A stretch of DNA of 64,000 nucleotides from Peronospora farinosa. Taxonomy: Eukaryota; Oomycota; Peronosporomycetes; Peronosporales; Peronosporaceae. Shown here piece after piece: positions 45,013 through 54,615 of the stretch; position 1 is the stretch's first letter; each line of letters begins with the position of its first letter. The translations under genes and the position numbers were made by a program. The notes beneath the pieces are model-generated. The model did no database searches, was not told the origin of the DNA, and saw only the letters and a program-made list of their open reading frames with translations. The stretch covers positions 62,001 through 126,000 of the forward strand of contig CANTFK010000983.1 in NCBI GenBank assembly GCA_947646735.1, written 5' to 3'.

Positions 45013-46043
45013 ATGCTGGTAATGAGAATGCGACGGTCTGATCTGCTGCCTCTGCGTACTATACGCGCCTTGTCTACTGTAGTGAAGGACGAAGTACAAA
45101 AGTTTAATGCCGCATCTTCGTACGTACAGGAATTTTCTGGTTTGTATGTTGTCTGGTTCTTGATCTGTAATGTCTTTTTTCTATAGAGATTGGTGGACAC
45201 CAAATAGCACGGCGGGAATGGGACCTTTGCATCAGATGAATCCTGTGCGTGTGAAGTACATTCGCTCTCATATCATTGATCATTTTGGCCAATCAAGAGA
45301 CGATGATCCAATGCCACTGCGTGGAGTTCGAGTAGCTGATGTGGGCTGTGGTGGAGGTATTCTATCCGAAGCATTGTGTCGTCTTGGCGGTACAATTGTG
45401 GCTGCTGACCCTGGCGAAGACAATATCGTTGCAGCTAAGAAACACGCAACAATGTGTCGCTATACAAGCAGTATTGACTACCGTCTCTGCACGTCTGGTG
45501 AGTGTATAGGAAGAGGTATTTAGGAGCGGTTTTGTGGACGCTGAAAAATTGTGGTGCATTCGTAGACGATCTGGTAGCACAAGGAGAGCAATTTGATGTG
45601 GTCTGTTCATTGGAAGTCATTGAGCATGTGTCGAACGTGCCTGCGTTTTTGCATTCGCTCACTCCATTGGTAAAGGTGAGTGCCAATTTATGCTGGTGCT
45701 TCTTGGTGGTATTGAGTTGAGGACGCAAGAGTTTGTCTGATGAGATATGACCTGCTTGTAGCCGGGCGGTCTGCTGTTTCTGTCATCGATCAACCGCACG
45801 GTTCTGTCTGCGTTGTTTGCTATTGGAGCCGCGGAATATGTGCTGCGAATCGTCCCGCCAGGAACGCACGACTGGAACAAGTTTGTGCAGCCTGGTGAGA
45901 TTGAGGCAGAATTGAAAAAGGATGGGTTTGCTCTGAAAGACGTGTCGGGAATTGTGGGTGATCCGATTTTCCGAAGCTGGCGTATTCATCCGACGTGCAC
46001 TGATATCAACTACATCATGTGCGCATCAAAGTCTCAAGAGTAA
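45013..46043 (+). CDS. COQ3: Ubiquinone biosynthesis O-methyltransferase COQ3/UbiG
   Basis: COQ3 performs both O-methylations of the ubiquinone ring with S-adenosylmethionine, on the matrix face of the inner mitochondrial membrane. Four exons close in frame: 45013-45143, 45187-45497, 45566-45675, 45762-46043 (277 aa). The N-terminus MLVMRMRRSDLLPLRTIRAL is Arg/Leu rich without acidic residues apart from one Asp, as expected of a mitochondrial presequence. LDWWTPNS and LHQMNPVRVKYI are UbiG signatures. Motif I of the methyltransferase fold is VRVADVGCGGGILSEAL, followed by VVAADPG-type acidic loop (IVAADPGEDN), FDVVCSLEVIEHV and PGGLLFLSSINRT. The first intron is only 43 bp; this is the least certain junction. 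Confidence 0.93.
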
Positions 46044-46411
46044 TAGCATCAAACGACATTCCCGCACAAATTGAGCAAAAACCACCGGCTGACACCGAAT
46101 CTTGTATCAATCGTACCGTTCATCTTCATCGCGCCTTACCGCCTTCTAAAGTGATTGTTCGTGCGTGTGTTATTATATCACTAGGCATTCTAAAACGATG
46201 CAACCAAGACGTCATCGTGCCCGTTCTTGTCGAGAGATAGTTGCAGGTCGCGGTCATTGAGTGTGGCCTGATCCTACAAATTACCACGGGAAGCAGTAAT
46301 CGAGACTGGAGAAACCGCAGCAAACAAGGACGTCGAAGATCTCTTGTCATTGTGCTGATATATGCTATTTGCTGTCTAATTCTCAGGCGCGCAGTTCGTT
46401 TGACTGGCAGC
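46044..46411. other. Convergent intergenic region (COQ3 / PRPF4)
   Basis: 368 bp between the COQ3 stop and the PRPF4 stop. Nothing beyond shared 3' UTR sequence is recognised. Confidence 0.4.
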
Positions 46412-48049
46412 TTAGAACTCATTCTCGTGGGCCCAAAGCTTAAAGGTACGGTCGAAGCCACAGGACACAACATGCTTCTCGTCAGGACCGAAGTCAGCAG
46501 ACATGACCTTGCCATCATGCCCACGCAACGTAGTCATTAGTTTCCAGTCACGCGTTCGCCAAAGCTTAATGGACGAGTCGTATGACGCACTCAGCAATAG
46601 CTCACTCGATCCAGGCGAGAAGCGGACATCGCTCACCAAGTTGTTGTGGGCAGGGATCATGTACGAACACTTCTGCTGTCTTAAATCCCAAATGCGAACA
46701 CTTCGGTCATCACTACCCGATGCAATCTGCACACCGTTAGCAGCAAAGTCCATCGACAAAATCTGCTTAGAATGCCCCTGCAGCGGCAAGATGGCTTTGC
46801 CGGAACGTAGGTCCCACACTCGTCCATTGCCGTTCAAATCTCCTGTTGCTACAAGCGCACCATCTTTCTGGAATGCAATGGCGTAAACTTCCTTGTAGTG
46901 ACCTTCCTGCAAAAGCAGTTCTTTTGCTGTGGCAACGTCCCAAAGTCGCCATGTGTGATCGAAGCTTGTTGTACCAACGTAGTTGCCGAGCGGATGAAAA
47001 GCTACCTTACCCAGTCGCGCCTTGTGACCCCGCAACACAGCCAAGGGCTCATTGCGAGCCGCACTCCAGAGCCGAGCAGTACCATCAGCTGACCCACTGC
47101 ACAGACATACAGAATCTGCGCCATCCGTCATCTCAGAAAGTGTGTAGCTCGGGTGCCAAGCCACTCCAGTAATACGGTCTTCATGCCCACGAAAGACTTT
47201 CACCTCATTAGCACTCGTTGCGTCCCAGATCTTGACAAGACTACTCCACGAGCCAGTGGCCACATGAGCACCATCAGCTGAATACCTCACACTAGACAAT
47301 GGTCTGACATCGCCATTTTGGCTAGCAATGTTTGCCATTTTTAGTGCCGTAGTATACAGCTCTGCAGCGTGATGGTCAACCGTCCGGGCCCGTTCTTCCG
47401 GACTCCTATTCCTCTCCTGTCGCTCCCGCTTCAGTCGTGCCCCTACCACCCTCGAAGCGTGTGAAAATATAGCAGCACGCACGTTCTTAAGTCTGTCGTT
47501 TTGAATAGGCACATAGAATAACTGGTTCTCCTCTAACTTTGTCACATTGTCAAGCGCAGTCTTTCCTTTTCCTGCAGTCTTCTCTACCCCTGCATCTGCT
47601 CCAAAACCCTGCTGTTGAATATCCGCTAGCACCTGATGCACAAAGCCCGTCTCTTCTGCTTCTAGTTCTAGTCGAGACAGAATCTCGCGCAATCGTTCAC
47701 GACGATCCGCCGGTCGTTCTCCAAACAACGTAATCGGCTCGCCAAGCTGTCGCAGCCGTCGAATCACTACTTCTACAATTGTAGGCACTACAATATTACG
47801 TGCCCGCTTCTCTGCTTCAATACGACGCAACAAATGCGCGTGTTTCTCCTGTGCAGCGCGACTGCTCTCTGACAATTCCAGCACTTCCGTCTCCACGTTG
47901 TCCGACACGTTCACGTTGCCTGCGCGGATGGCTGCCTCCAAGTTACTGGCCATACCGGAACCTCCGCCGCTATTTCGCACACTACTAGGCACCATGTCAC
48001 TGGTGCCAGCGTCAATGGCGCCAAAGTAGATGCCCTTGCGCTCGCTCAT
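46412..48049 (-). CDS. PRPF4: U4/U6 snRNP protein PRP4
   Basis: PRP4 is a core component of the U4/U6.U5 tri-snRNP in the spliceosome. The single exon gives 545 aa from the ATG at 48049; the frame stays open 39 codons further upstream, but that extension is not family-like, while MSERKGIYFGAID is. Residues about 95-140 hold the splicing-factor motif (IRRLRQLGEPITLFGERPAD, then RRERLREIL). A seven-blade WD40 propeller occupies the C-terminal half, with repeats ending VKIWDA, ARLWSA, WRLWDV, GRVWDL, VRIWDL, IKLWRT and FKLWAH. Human PRPF4 has about 520 residues. It shares a 90-bp divergent promoter region with the malonyl-CoA decarboxylase gene. Confidence 0.95.
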   Translation of the reverse strand: MSERKGIYFGAIDAGTSDMVPSSVRNSGGGSGMASNLEAAIRAGNVNVSDNVETEVLELSESSRAAQEKHAHLLRRIEAEKRARNIVVPTIVEVVIRRLRQLGEPITLFGERPADRRERLREILSRLELEAEETGFVHQVLADIQQQGFGADAGVEKTAGKGKTALDNVTKLEENQLFYVPIQNDRLKNVRAAIFSHASRVVGARLKRERQERNRSPEERARTVDHHAAELYTTALKMANIASQNGDVRPLSSVRYSADGAHVATGSWSSLVKIWDATSANEVKVFRGHEDRITGVAWHPSYTLSEMTDGADSVCLCSGSADGTARLWSAARNEPLAVLRGHKARLGKVAFHPLGNYVGTTSFDHTWRLWDVATAKELLLQEGHYKEVYAIAFQKDGALVATGDLNGNGRVWDLRSGKAILPLQGHSKQILSMDFAANGVQIASGSDDRSVRIWDLRQQKCSYMIPAHNNLVSDVRFSPGSSELLLSASYDSSIKLWRTRDWKLMTTLRGHDGKVMSADFGPDEKHVVSCGFDRTFKLWAHENEF

Positions 48050-48139
48050 TGTCTCGCTGCCTAAGAGATGGATGGATACCTTTTTTGTGACAGTTTTGTA
48101 GCAAATGGTGAGTTTGTATGACTTCATTAGCGTTACTTC
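48050..48139. promoter_or_regulatory. Head-to-head promoter region (PRPF4 / malonyl-CoA decarboxylase)
   Basis: Only 90 bp between the preferred start codons (126 bp if the decarboxylase starts at 48176). Longer reading of either frame would make the genes overlap. Confidence 0.5.
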
Positions 48140-50415
48140 ATGTGCTCTTTCATATTGGTACTTCACAACACACGCATGTCACGCTTGAAGATGACGAGTC
48201 GATTGGCGGAAGATGAGCTCACTACAATGGAGCCAGCGTTTCATGGAGACGATGAATGGGTACGCAGACATGTAGAGGAACGAGATGGTGAGCGTACACG
48301 GCGGAATAGTCGTTATGGCGGCTCGAATTGTATGGAAACTGTGCGCTTTCATCGGGCCGAGTTCACCAGACAGATTCAGGTACTTATGATCAAGTTTTAG
48401 CCTTGTTCTTCGCATTCTTTTTGTTATATAATACAGTAACTCGACTTTGGCTAGGAGTTTCTAGATGCAGACGTGAGCGACGGCTTTGTTATTAGCCTTA
48501 AGCGCCGCAGAGAGTTTGCACTGCATTTGTGCGCGGACTACAAGATGTTTACAGAAGCGCAAAAGTTGGAGCTAGTGCTGGCACTGGCGGTCGATCTGGG
48601 GATACGAGATCTAGCTGTAATGATGAAGACATTGCCCTCTATCAAGCGGTCTGGTTTGGTGCTGAACGTGACGGCGGCAGCGCTTGGTTTTAGTCGCAAG
48701 AACGATCCAAACATCTCGAAGAGCATCAAGCGCGGGCTTGTGCCACTTGCAGAGCAATTTTTCCTACTGGTCGGCACTCTTCAGCCTGGACCATTATTTT
48801 TGCTCAATTTGAGAGTGGATTTGGGTATATTGATCAAGCGTTATCGAGAGAAACTACCAAAGTCCAGCGTGGAGGCGCTTGAGCTTTTAGATTTGATCAT
48901 GCGTGACCTATTTGCTACACAAGGCAGCATGCGTTTCCGCCGTATTGACTTGTCATCTGAGGAGATAGCTGTGTTTGTGCTGAAGAACGAGCGTGTGCAT
49001 CAACTTCGAGGCTGGAACGATCTGCGGCGCAGACTTGTCGGACAGCAACGCTACTGCTTTGGACTTTTTCACATACACATGCCGCATGCCCCGCTGGTGT
49101 TTGTGCAGGTAGTTGCGACGGACCACTTGTGCAGCAATATCACTCCGATTTTAGAGCAAGAGACACCGGTGGTAAAGAACCCGTCGCACATAATTTTCTA
49201 TTCTGTTTCGACGTCCAATACTGGACTTCGGGGACTAAACATTGCGAGCCACTTGCTGTTTCTAACAATCCAACGTATGGGCAGTATGTATCCGCGGTGC
49301 ACTATGGCGGCCACGTTGTCCCCAGTACCAGGTTTTGCTCGATGGTTTAAAGCTGCGCTCGCTGATGGCGATCAACAGTCTCAGGCTCCCTTGGACGGCA
49401 AAAATAGTCTGAAAACAAAGCAACACAAGAATCCAAAACTACAGCGCTTGGAATCTCATCAGCAAAGTTTCTTCACGACAGAGCAGGCGCAGCGTCTTAC
49501 CACGAAATATGGTATGAATCAGCTTGGGCTGCACAAATGGCTTCTGAAAAAATTAAGCGATTCGGAGTGGCACAAGGAAGCCGAGCTAGTGGAGAATATT
49601 CGTGACATTGTGACATCGGCTTGTGCGCGTTATATTCTCTTTGAACGAAAGAAGGACAAGATTTTGGATCCCGTGGCAAACTTTCATCTCCAAAACGGCG
49701 CCCAGGTCGAGCAGATTAACTTTATGGCAGACACCACTCCGTCAGCGTTGACAACGGCGCTAGGCATGATGATTAATTATCGCTACTGCATGACGTCGAT
49801 TGACGTAACCTCGTTATCGTACAAGCGTAAATCACTAGCTGCTGTATCCCCTGCTGCTGCTCGGCTTGTTTGGTTCGCGGACAGCGTTATATTGGACGGT
49901 ACGAGAAGCAGTGTATGGCGGTGCGTCTTCGTTGCAGTACAATCTATAACATCATGTATGTGCTATTTTCTAGAAATCGAGCGTTTGAAGAATAGCCGCA
50001 ATACGCCATTGTTCGCCAAGGTTTTTCGTGCTGGTGAAGTAATTAGTGCACGCGGATCGCTACCCACGGCTATCTACTTTATTGCGTATGTCCTCTGTTT
50101 GGATGCTATGCCTAATCGGAACAGGAAGTTACTCAAGATCGTTGTGAATATTGTAGGTCCGGGAGAGTGCGCGTATATTCGGCGCATCCATACATACTGT
50201 GCGAGGGCCATACCTTTGGGGAACGCGAATCACTGAACGATGAACCTATAGCATTTACGATTCGTGCGGAGACAGCAACGCATTTGCTGTTACTCCCGTA
50301 CTACGACGTGAAGGCAATTCAGATCGAGTCAAGCGCGCTGCGTGACTACGTCGGTAATGACCCGCGGGTATGGCAGCAACATCTTTCCATGTCATGTCAT
50401 GGAAGTAAACTCTAG
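48140..50415 (+). CDS. MLYCD: Malonyl-CoA decarboxylase fused to a cyclic-nucleotide-binding-like domain, C-terminal SKL
   Basis: Malonyl-CoA decarboxylase converts malonyl-CoA to acetyl-CoA and CO2. Four exons close in frame: 48140-48379, 48455-49898, 49974-50085, 50157-50415 (684 aa; 672 if the ATG at 48176 is used). The catalytic core is clear: IIFYSVSTSNTGLRGLNIAS with the active-site-region serine, LSPVPGFARWF, and DPVANFHLQNGAQ with the catalytic histidine, ending MMINYRY. About 60 residues later a cyclic-nucleotide-binding fold follows across two introns: LFAKVFRAGEVISARGSLP, AIYFIASGRVRVYS, HTFGERESLNDEP, TIRAETATHLLLLPYYDV. The final residues are GSKL, a peroxisomal PTS1 signal as in animal MCD. 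Human MCD is about 490 aa and lacks the extra domain. A mitochondrial presequence is not obvious. Confidence 0.9.
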
Positions 50416-50666
50416 GAGACCCGAGACGTTTATACGACAAGGCAACGATGCTGATAATGATGAATGGTGCAGTCGTCACTCCCTGATAGATACATTTCCA
50501 TTCTGTATGTTCATTCGTCAAAACCCTTTTTCAATAATCAATTTTATATCCAATCCGATATTTCAAAATACCGCGCCACGTAGATCGCTCGCCCCCTTCA
50601 GAACCAAATCAATCGTGCATCTGCGCCACCTCCCGTCCTTCCTAGACGCTGCATTTCTACCGCTAA

Positions 50667-53600
50667 ATGCTGACTAAGTTCGAATCCAAGAGTAACCGTG
50701 TAAAAGGTCTTGCGTTTCATATCAGTCGTCCCTGGATCCTCACCTCGTTACACAATGGTGTAATCCAATTATGGGATTACCGGATGGGTACACTTTTAGA
50801 CCGATTCGATGAACACGATGGTCCTGTACGTGGCGTGGATTTTCATTGCTCACAGCCGTTATTCGTTTCTGGAGGGGATGATTATAAACTTAAAGTATGG
50901 GATTACAAATTACGTCGCTGTTTGTTCACATTATTGGGCCATTTGGATTATATCCGTACAGTACAATTCCATCATGAATATCCATGGATATTGAGCTGTA
51001 GTGACGATCAGACGATCCGTATCTGGAATTGGCAATCAAGATCATGTGTCTCGATCCTCACGGGCCACAACCATTACGTTATGTGTGCACGATTCCATCC
51101 AAAGGACGATTTAATCGTCTCGGCCTCATTGGATCAAACAGTGAGGATATGGGACATTACAGGTCTTCGTAAAAAGACCGTGCGTGGTGCACCTACTTCG
51201 ATGGACGACATGGTGGGCCCTCCTTCGTCACGCTCGAACAATCACGATATCTTTGGAGCTAGCGATGCAATTGTTAAGTACGTGCTGGAAGGTCATGACC
51301 GTGGGGTTAATTGGGCCAGTTTTCACCCGACACTTCCACTAATTGTCTCTGGTGCTGATGATCGCCAAGTGAAACTATGGCGAATGAATGAGACCAAAGC
51401 GTGGGAAGTCGACACGATGCGTGGACACACGAACAACATCTCGTGCGTGCTGTTTCATCCCCGCCAAGAGCTGATTATTTCTAACAGTGAGGATCGTTCG
51501 ATTCGAGTGTGGGATATCTCCAAACGTATGGGTTTGCAGACCTTTCGTCGCGAAAATGACCGCTTCTGGATGCTCGCGGCTCACCCGTCGCAGAACTTGC
51601 TGGCTGCTGGTCATGACTCTGGTATGATTGTGTTTAAGCTGGAACGTGAGCGTCCAGCTATGGATATTTACGAAGGTCGCGCGTACTATACCAAGGATCG
51701 CTACGTGCGCATGTACTCGTTCGCTGATGGCAACGACGTACCTGTGGCGGCTATACGGCGCACGGGCTCGGTTGGTGCAGGCATGGGTAACTTTCCTCGT
51801 CAACTAAACTACAACCCATACGACCAAAATTCGGGCACCAATAGCGTGCTGATGACTAGCGATGCCGAGGGTGGCTCGTATGAATTGGTGACATTCACCC
51901 AGGGAGCAAACGGCGATACGTCGGATTCCAGCCGTGGACCTGGACTATTTGCCGTGTTCGTGGCCCGCAACCGCTTCGCTGTCCTGGACAAGTCGCGTCA
52001 CATTGTGATCAAGAACTTCCAGAATGAGGTGACGAAGAAGATCACCCCGCCTAACAGTACAGCAGACGGCCTGTTTTTTGGTGGCGTGGTAGGCCGCGTG
52101 CTTCTTCACATCGACGACAAGATGGTGCTCTACGAAACCCAAAGCCGACGCGTGCTAGCTGACGTTCAGGCTCCGCGCGTGAAGTACGTGGTATGGAGCC
52201 CTAATTACGAGTACGTGGCGCTGATCAGCAAGCACTCTATCGTGCTGGCTGATAAACAGCTTAACCATTTAAGCACCATCACGGAGTCGGTGCGTATCAA
52301 GAGCGGTATCTGGGCAAACGCACCTGCAGAGATCTTTGTCTATACGACGCTGAACCACATAAAGTACTCGCTAACGAATGGCGACGCTGGTATTATTCGT
52401 ACTCTGGACGTGCCTGTTTACCTGACCCACCTGGACGGAAACAAGCTTCACTGCCTTGACCGCGAGGCGAAGATGCGCACTATGGCCGTTGACCTCACGG
52501 AGTGTGAGTTTAAAATTGCGCTGAACAAGAAGAACTTCACGGAGGTGATGCGTATGGTGCGTCACTCAAGGTTGTGCGGACAAGCAATTATCTCTTACCT
52601 TACGAAGAAGGGTTACCCGGAAGTTGCGCTGCACTTCGTGAATGATGAGAAAACTCGCTTCAAGTTGGCTATTTCATGTGGTAACCTTGAGGTTGCACTG
52701 AATTCGGCTTACGAGCTGGATGACAGCAAGTGCTGGTACCAGCTGGGAGTGGAAGCACTCCGCCAAGGTAACATTCAGGTTGTAGAGATGGCCTACCAGC
52801 GCACCAAGAACTTTGAGCGCCTGAGTTTCCTCTACCTGGTCACTGGCAACCGTGACAAGCTAAAGAAGATGCTGAAGATTGCTGAAGTGCGTAATGACAT
52901 CATGGCGCGCTTCCACAATGCGTTGTACCTTGGTGATGTTGAGGTCCGCGTGATGACGCTCGAGGCTGCTGGCCAGTTCGGTCTGGCACTGCTGACAGCA
53001 GCCACTCACGGTCTCAGCGAGCACGTAGAACGCCTGCGTGCATTGTTGGAGGAAACGAATCCGGACTTTGATGTGGACGCTTTCCTAGCGCGGGAGATGC
53101 TACCGAATCCAACCCTGCTGTCTCCGCCGTTGTCCGTGAGCCGCATGGAGAATGAGAACTGGGCGCTAGTGGCGATTAATGAGCCAACAATTCAAGATCA
53201 TGCAATTGCTGCTGAGAAGCGTGAAGCCGAGCGGAGTCTGCAGCCGCAGCATCAGGATCAAAATTCATTGGAGGAACGCCCTACCCGCAAACTGTCGATG
53301 GATTTAGCGATGGATGGCGCAGACGATGCCTGGGATATGGACGGCGACCTCGACTTGGACGACTCGCTAGCGATTGATGACGATTCCTTGGGCATCGACT
53401 CCTCTGCTCTAGAACACGACTTTGCTGGTCTCGGCACGGACGCTGGTTTCGTGGCAGCCCCTACGGCTGGAACGAGTCTAGCTGTACAGTGGGTTCGCAA
53501 TTCATCACTGGCGGCCGACCACGCTGCTGCTGGGTCATTCCAGACTGCTATGCAGTTGCTGCACCGTCAAATTGGTGTCATTAACTTTGAGCCTCTCAAG

Positions 53601-54395
53601 CCCGTGTTCCTGCAGGTTTTTACGGGTAGTGCGACCTCCTTGCCTACGCAGGGCAACTACCCGCCGCTGCGGGTGTGGCTGCAGCGCAACGAAGCTAGTC
53701 AACCGGCGATCGCGATATCATTTGCAACTCTTGTTGAAGAACTCAAGCAAGCTTACCGTTCATTCACTGGTGCCAAGTTTGACGACGTGAAGACGCACTG
53801 CCAGTCGATCATGCACGCGATTCCGTTCCTAGCTGTGGATTCCAAAGATGAAGCCGAGAAGGTAAAAGGATTGCTTGCAGTGTGCCGTGAGTACTTGGTC
53901 GCGTGCCGCATTCGTACTGAGGTGGCTGCAGTGCCTTTGGAGAGCGATCCCAAGCGCAACATTGAGCTGAGCGCGTTCTTCACGCATTGCGAACTGCAGC
54001 TACCGCATTTGGTGCTGACGCTGAAAATTGCTATGACGAATTCGTTCAAGGCTGGCAACTTCATCTCGGCAGCGTCGTTCTGCCGGCGATTGCTGGAAAT
54101 ACCAGAGGTATCGCAGCATCCTCGCCATGAAAAGCTGCGTCTAACCGCCCGCAAGGTGCTTCAGAAGGCTGAAAAGGAGGCACGCAACGAACACGCCGTG
54201 AACTACCAGGACTCGAAGCCGTTTGTGCTAGACGCACGCAATCTTACGCCGATCTACTTGGGTGAGCCGGATGTGCGTTGCCCATACTGTGCGGCTGCGT
54301 ATCACCCCGAAAGCAAAGGTACATTGTGCGACGTGTGTTGTATCTCAAAGGTTGGGGAAGAAACCATTGGACTGGTCGTTACTGCCGGTCAGTAG
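50667..54395 (+). CDS. COPA: Coatomer subunit alpha (COPI)
   Basis: Alpha-COP forms the outer COPI coat with beta'-COP and recognises dilysine cargo for Golgi-to-ER retrieval. A single exon of 1242 aa, close to human 1224. It starts MLTKFESKSNRVKGLAFHIS, the conserved COPA N-terminus, which fixes the start. WD40 repeats fill residues 1-320 (VIQLWDYRMG, LKVWDYKLRR, IRIWNWQSRS, VRIWDITGLR, VKLWRMNETK, IRVWDISKRM). The COPI-specific WD-associated region and helical solenoid follow, with an acidic linker (about 860-920). The C-terminal epsilon-COP binding domain ends with a CPYCAAAY...CDVC cluster. The coding region is unusually G/C-rich at third positions compared with its neighbours, as expected of a highly expressed gene. 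Confidence 0.97.
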   Translation: MLTKFESKSNRVKGLAFHISRPWILTSLHNGVIQLWDYRMGTLLDRFDEHDGPVRGVDFHCSQPLFVSGGDDYKLKVWDYKLRRCLFTLLGHLDYIRTVQFHHEYPWILSCSDDQTIRIWNWQSRSCVSILTGHNHYVMCARFHPKDDLIVSASLDQTVRIWDITGLRKKTVRGAPTSMDDMVGPPSSRSNNHDIFGASDAIVKYVLEGHDRGVNWASFHPTLPLIVSGADDRQVKLWRMNETKAWEVDTMRGHTNNISCVLFHPRQELIISNSEDRSIRVWDISKRMGLQTFRRENDRFWMLAAHPSQNLLAAGHDSGMIVFKLERERPAMDIYEGRAYYTKDRYVRMYSFADGNDVPVAAIRRTGSVGAGMGNFPRQLNYNPYDQNSGTNSVLMTSDAEGGSYELVTFTQGANGDTSDSSRGPGLFAVFVARNRFAVLDKSRHIVIKNFQNEVTKKITPPNSTADGLFFGGVVGRVLLHIDDKMVLYETQSRRVLADVQAPRVKYVVWSPNYEYVALISKHSIVLADKQLNHLSTITESVRIKSGIWANAPAEIFVYTTLNHIKYSLTNGDAGIIRTLDVPVYLTHLDGNKLHCLDREAKMRTMAVDLTECEFKIALNKKNFTEVMRMVRHSRLCGQAIISYLTKKGYPEVALHFVNDEKTRFKLAISCGNLEVALNSAYELDDSKCWYQLGVEALRQGNIQVVEMAYQRTKNFERLSFLYLVTGNRDKLKKMLKIAEVRNDIMARFHNALYLGDVEVRVMTLEAAGQFGLALLTAATHGLSEHVERLRALLEETNPDFDVDAFLAREMLPNPTLLSPPLSVSRMENENWALVAINEPTIQDHAIAAEKREAERSLQPQHQDQNSLEERPTRKLSMDLAMDGADDAWDMDGDLDLDDSLAIDDDSLGIDSSALEHDFAGLGTDAGFVAAPTAGTSLAVQWVRNSSLAADHAAAGSFQTAMQLLHRQIGVINFEPLKPVFLQVFTGSATSLPTQGNYPPLRVWLQRNEASQPAIAISFATLVEELKQAYRSFTGAKFDDVKTHCQSIMHAIPFLAVDSKDEAEKVKGLLAVCREYLVACRIRTEVAAVPLESDPKRNIELSAFFTHCELQLPHLVLTLKIAMTNSFKAGNFISAASFCRRLLEIPEVSQHPRHEKLRLTARKVLQKAEKEARNEHAVNYQDSKPFVLDARNLTPIYLGEPDVRCPYCAAAYHPESKGTLCDVCCISKVGEETIGLVVTAGQ

Positions 54396-54615
54396 GTTTG
54401 ATGCTGGATGATTGAGTCGATGATACCCATGCTTTAATGCTGTTAAAACTCCTAAAAAACAATGCGCTGCTATTTTATTATCGTTTTATTATCACGTTTT
54501 TGACTCTTTCTAAAAGACTATTCCATAAATTACATCGCTTCAAATTTCAAATTTATATTTAAAGCGCACAAAATCATCGCGCATTGGACTAAATCACAAA
54601 TTGATTCACTCAATC

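Noticed and set aside
46126..46540. Additional genes in the COQ3-PRPF4 interval
   Set aside because: The frames on both strands overlap each other and the PRPF4 3' coding end; they look like chance openings.
50086..50124. A 39-bp intron ending at GGAACAG in the malonyl-CoA decarboxylase gene
   Set aside because: It gives a frame that ends in an unrelated tail (no FGE motif). The 71-bp alternative to 50156 restores YFIASGRVRVYS and leads to FGE and the terminal SKL.
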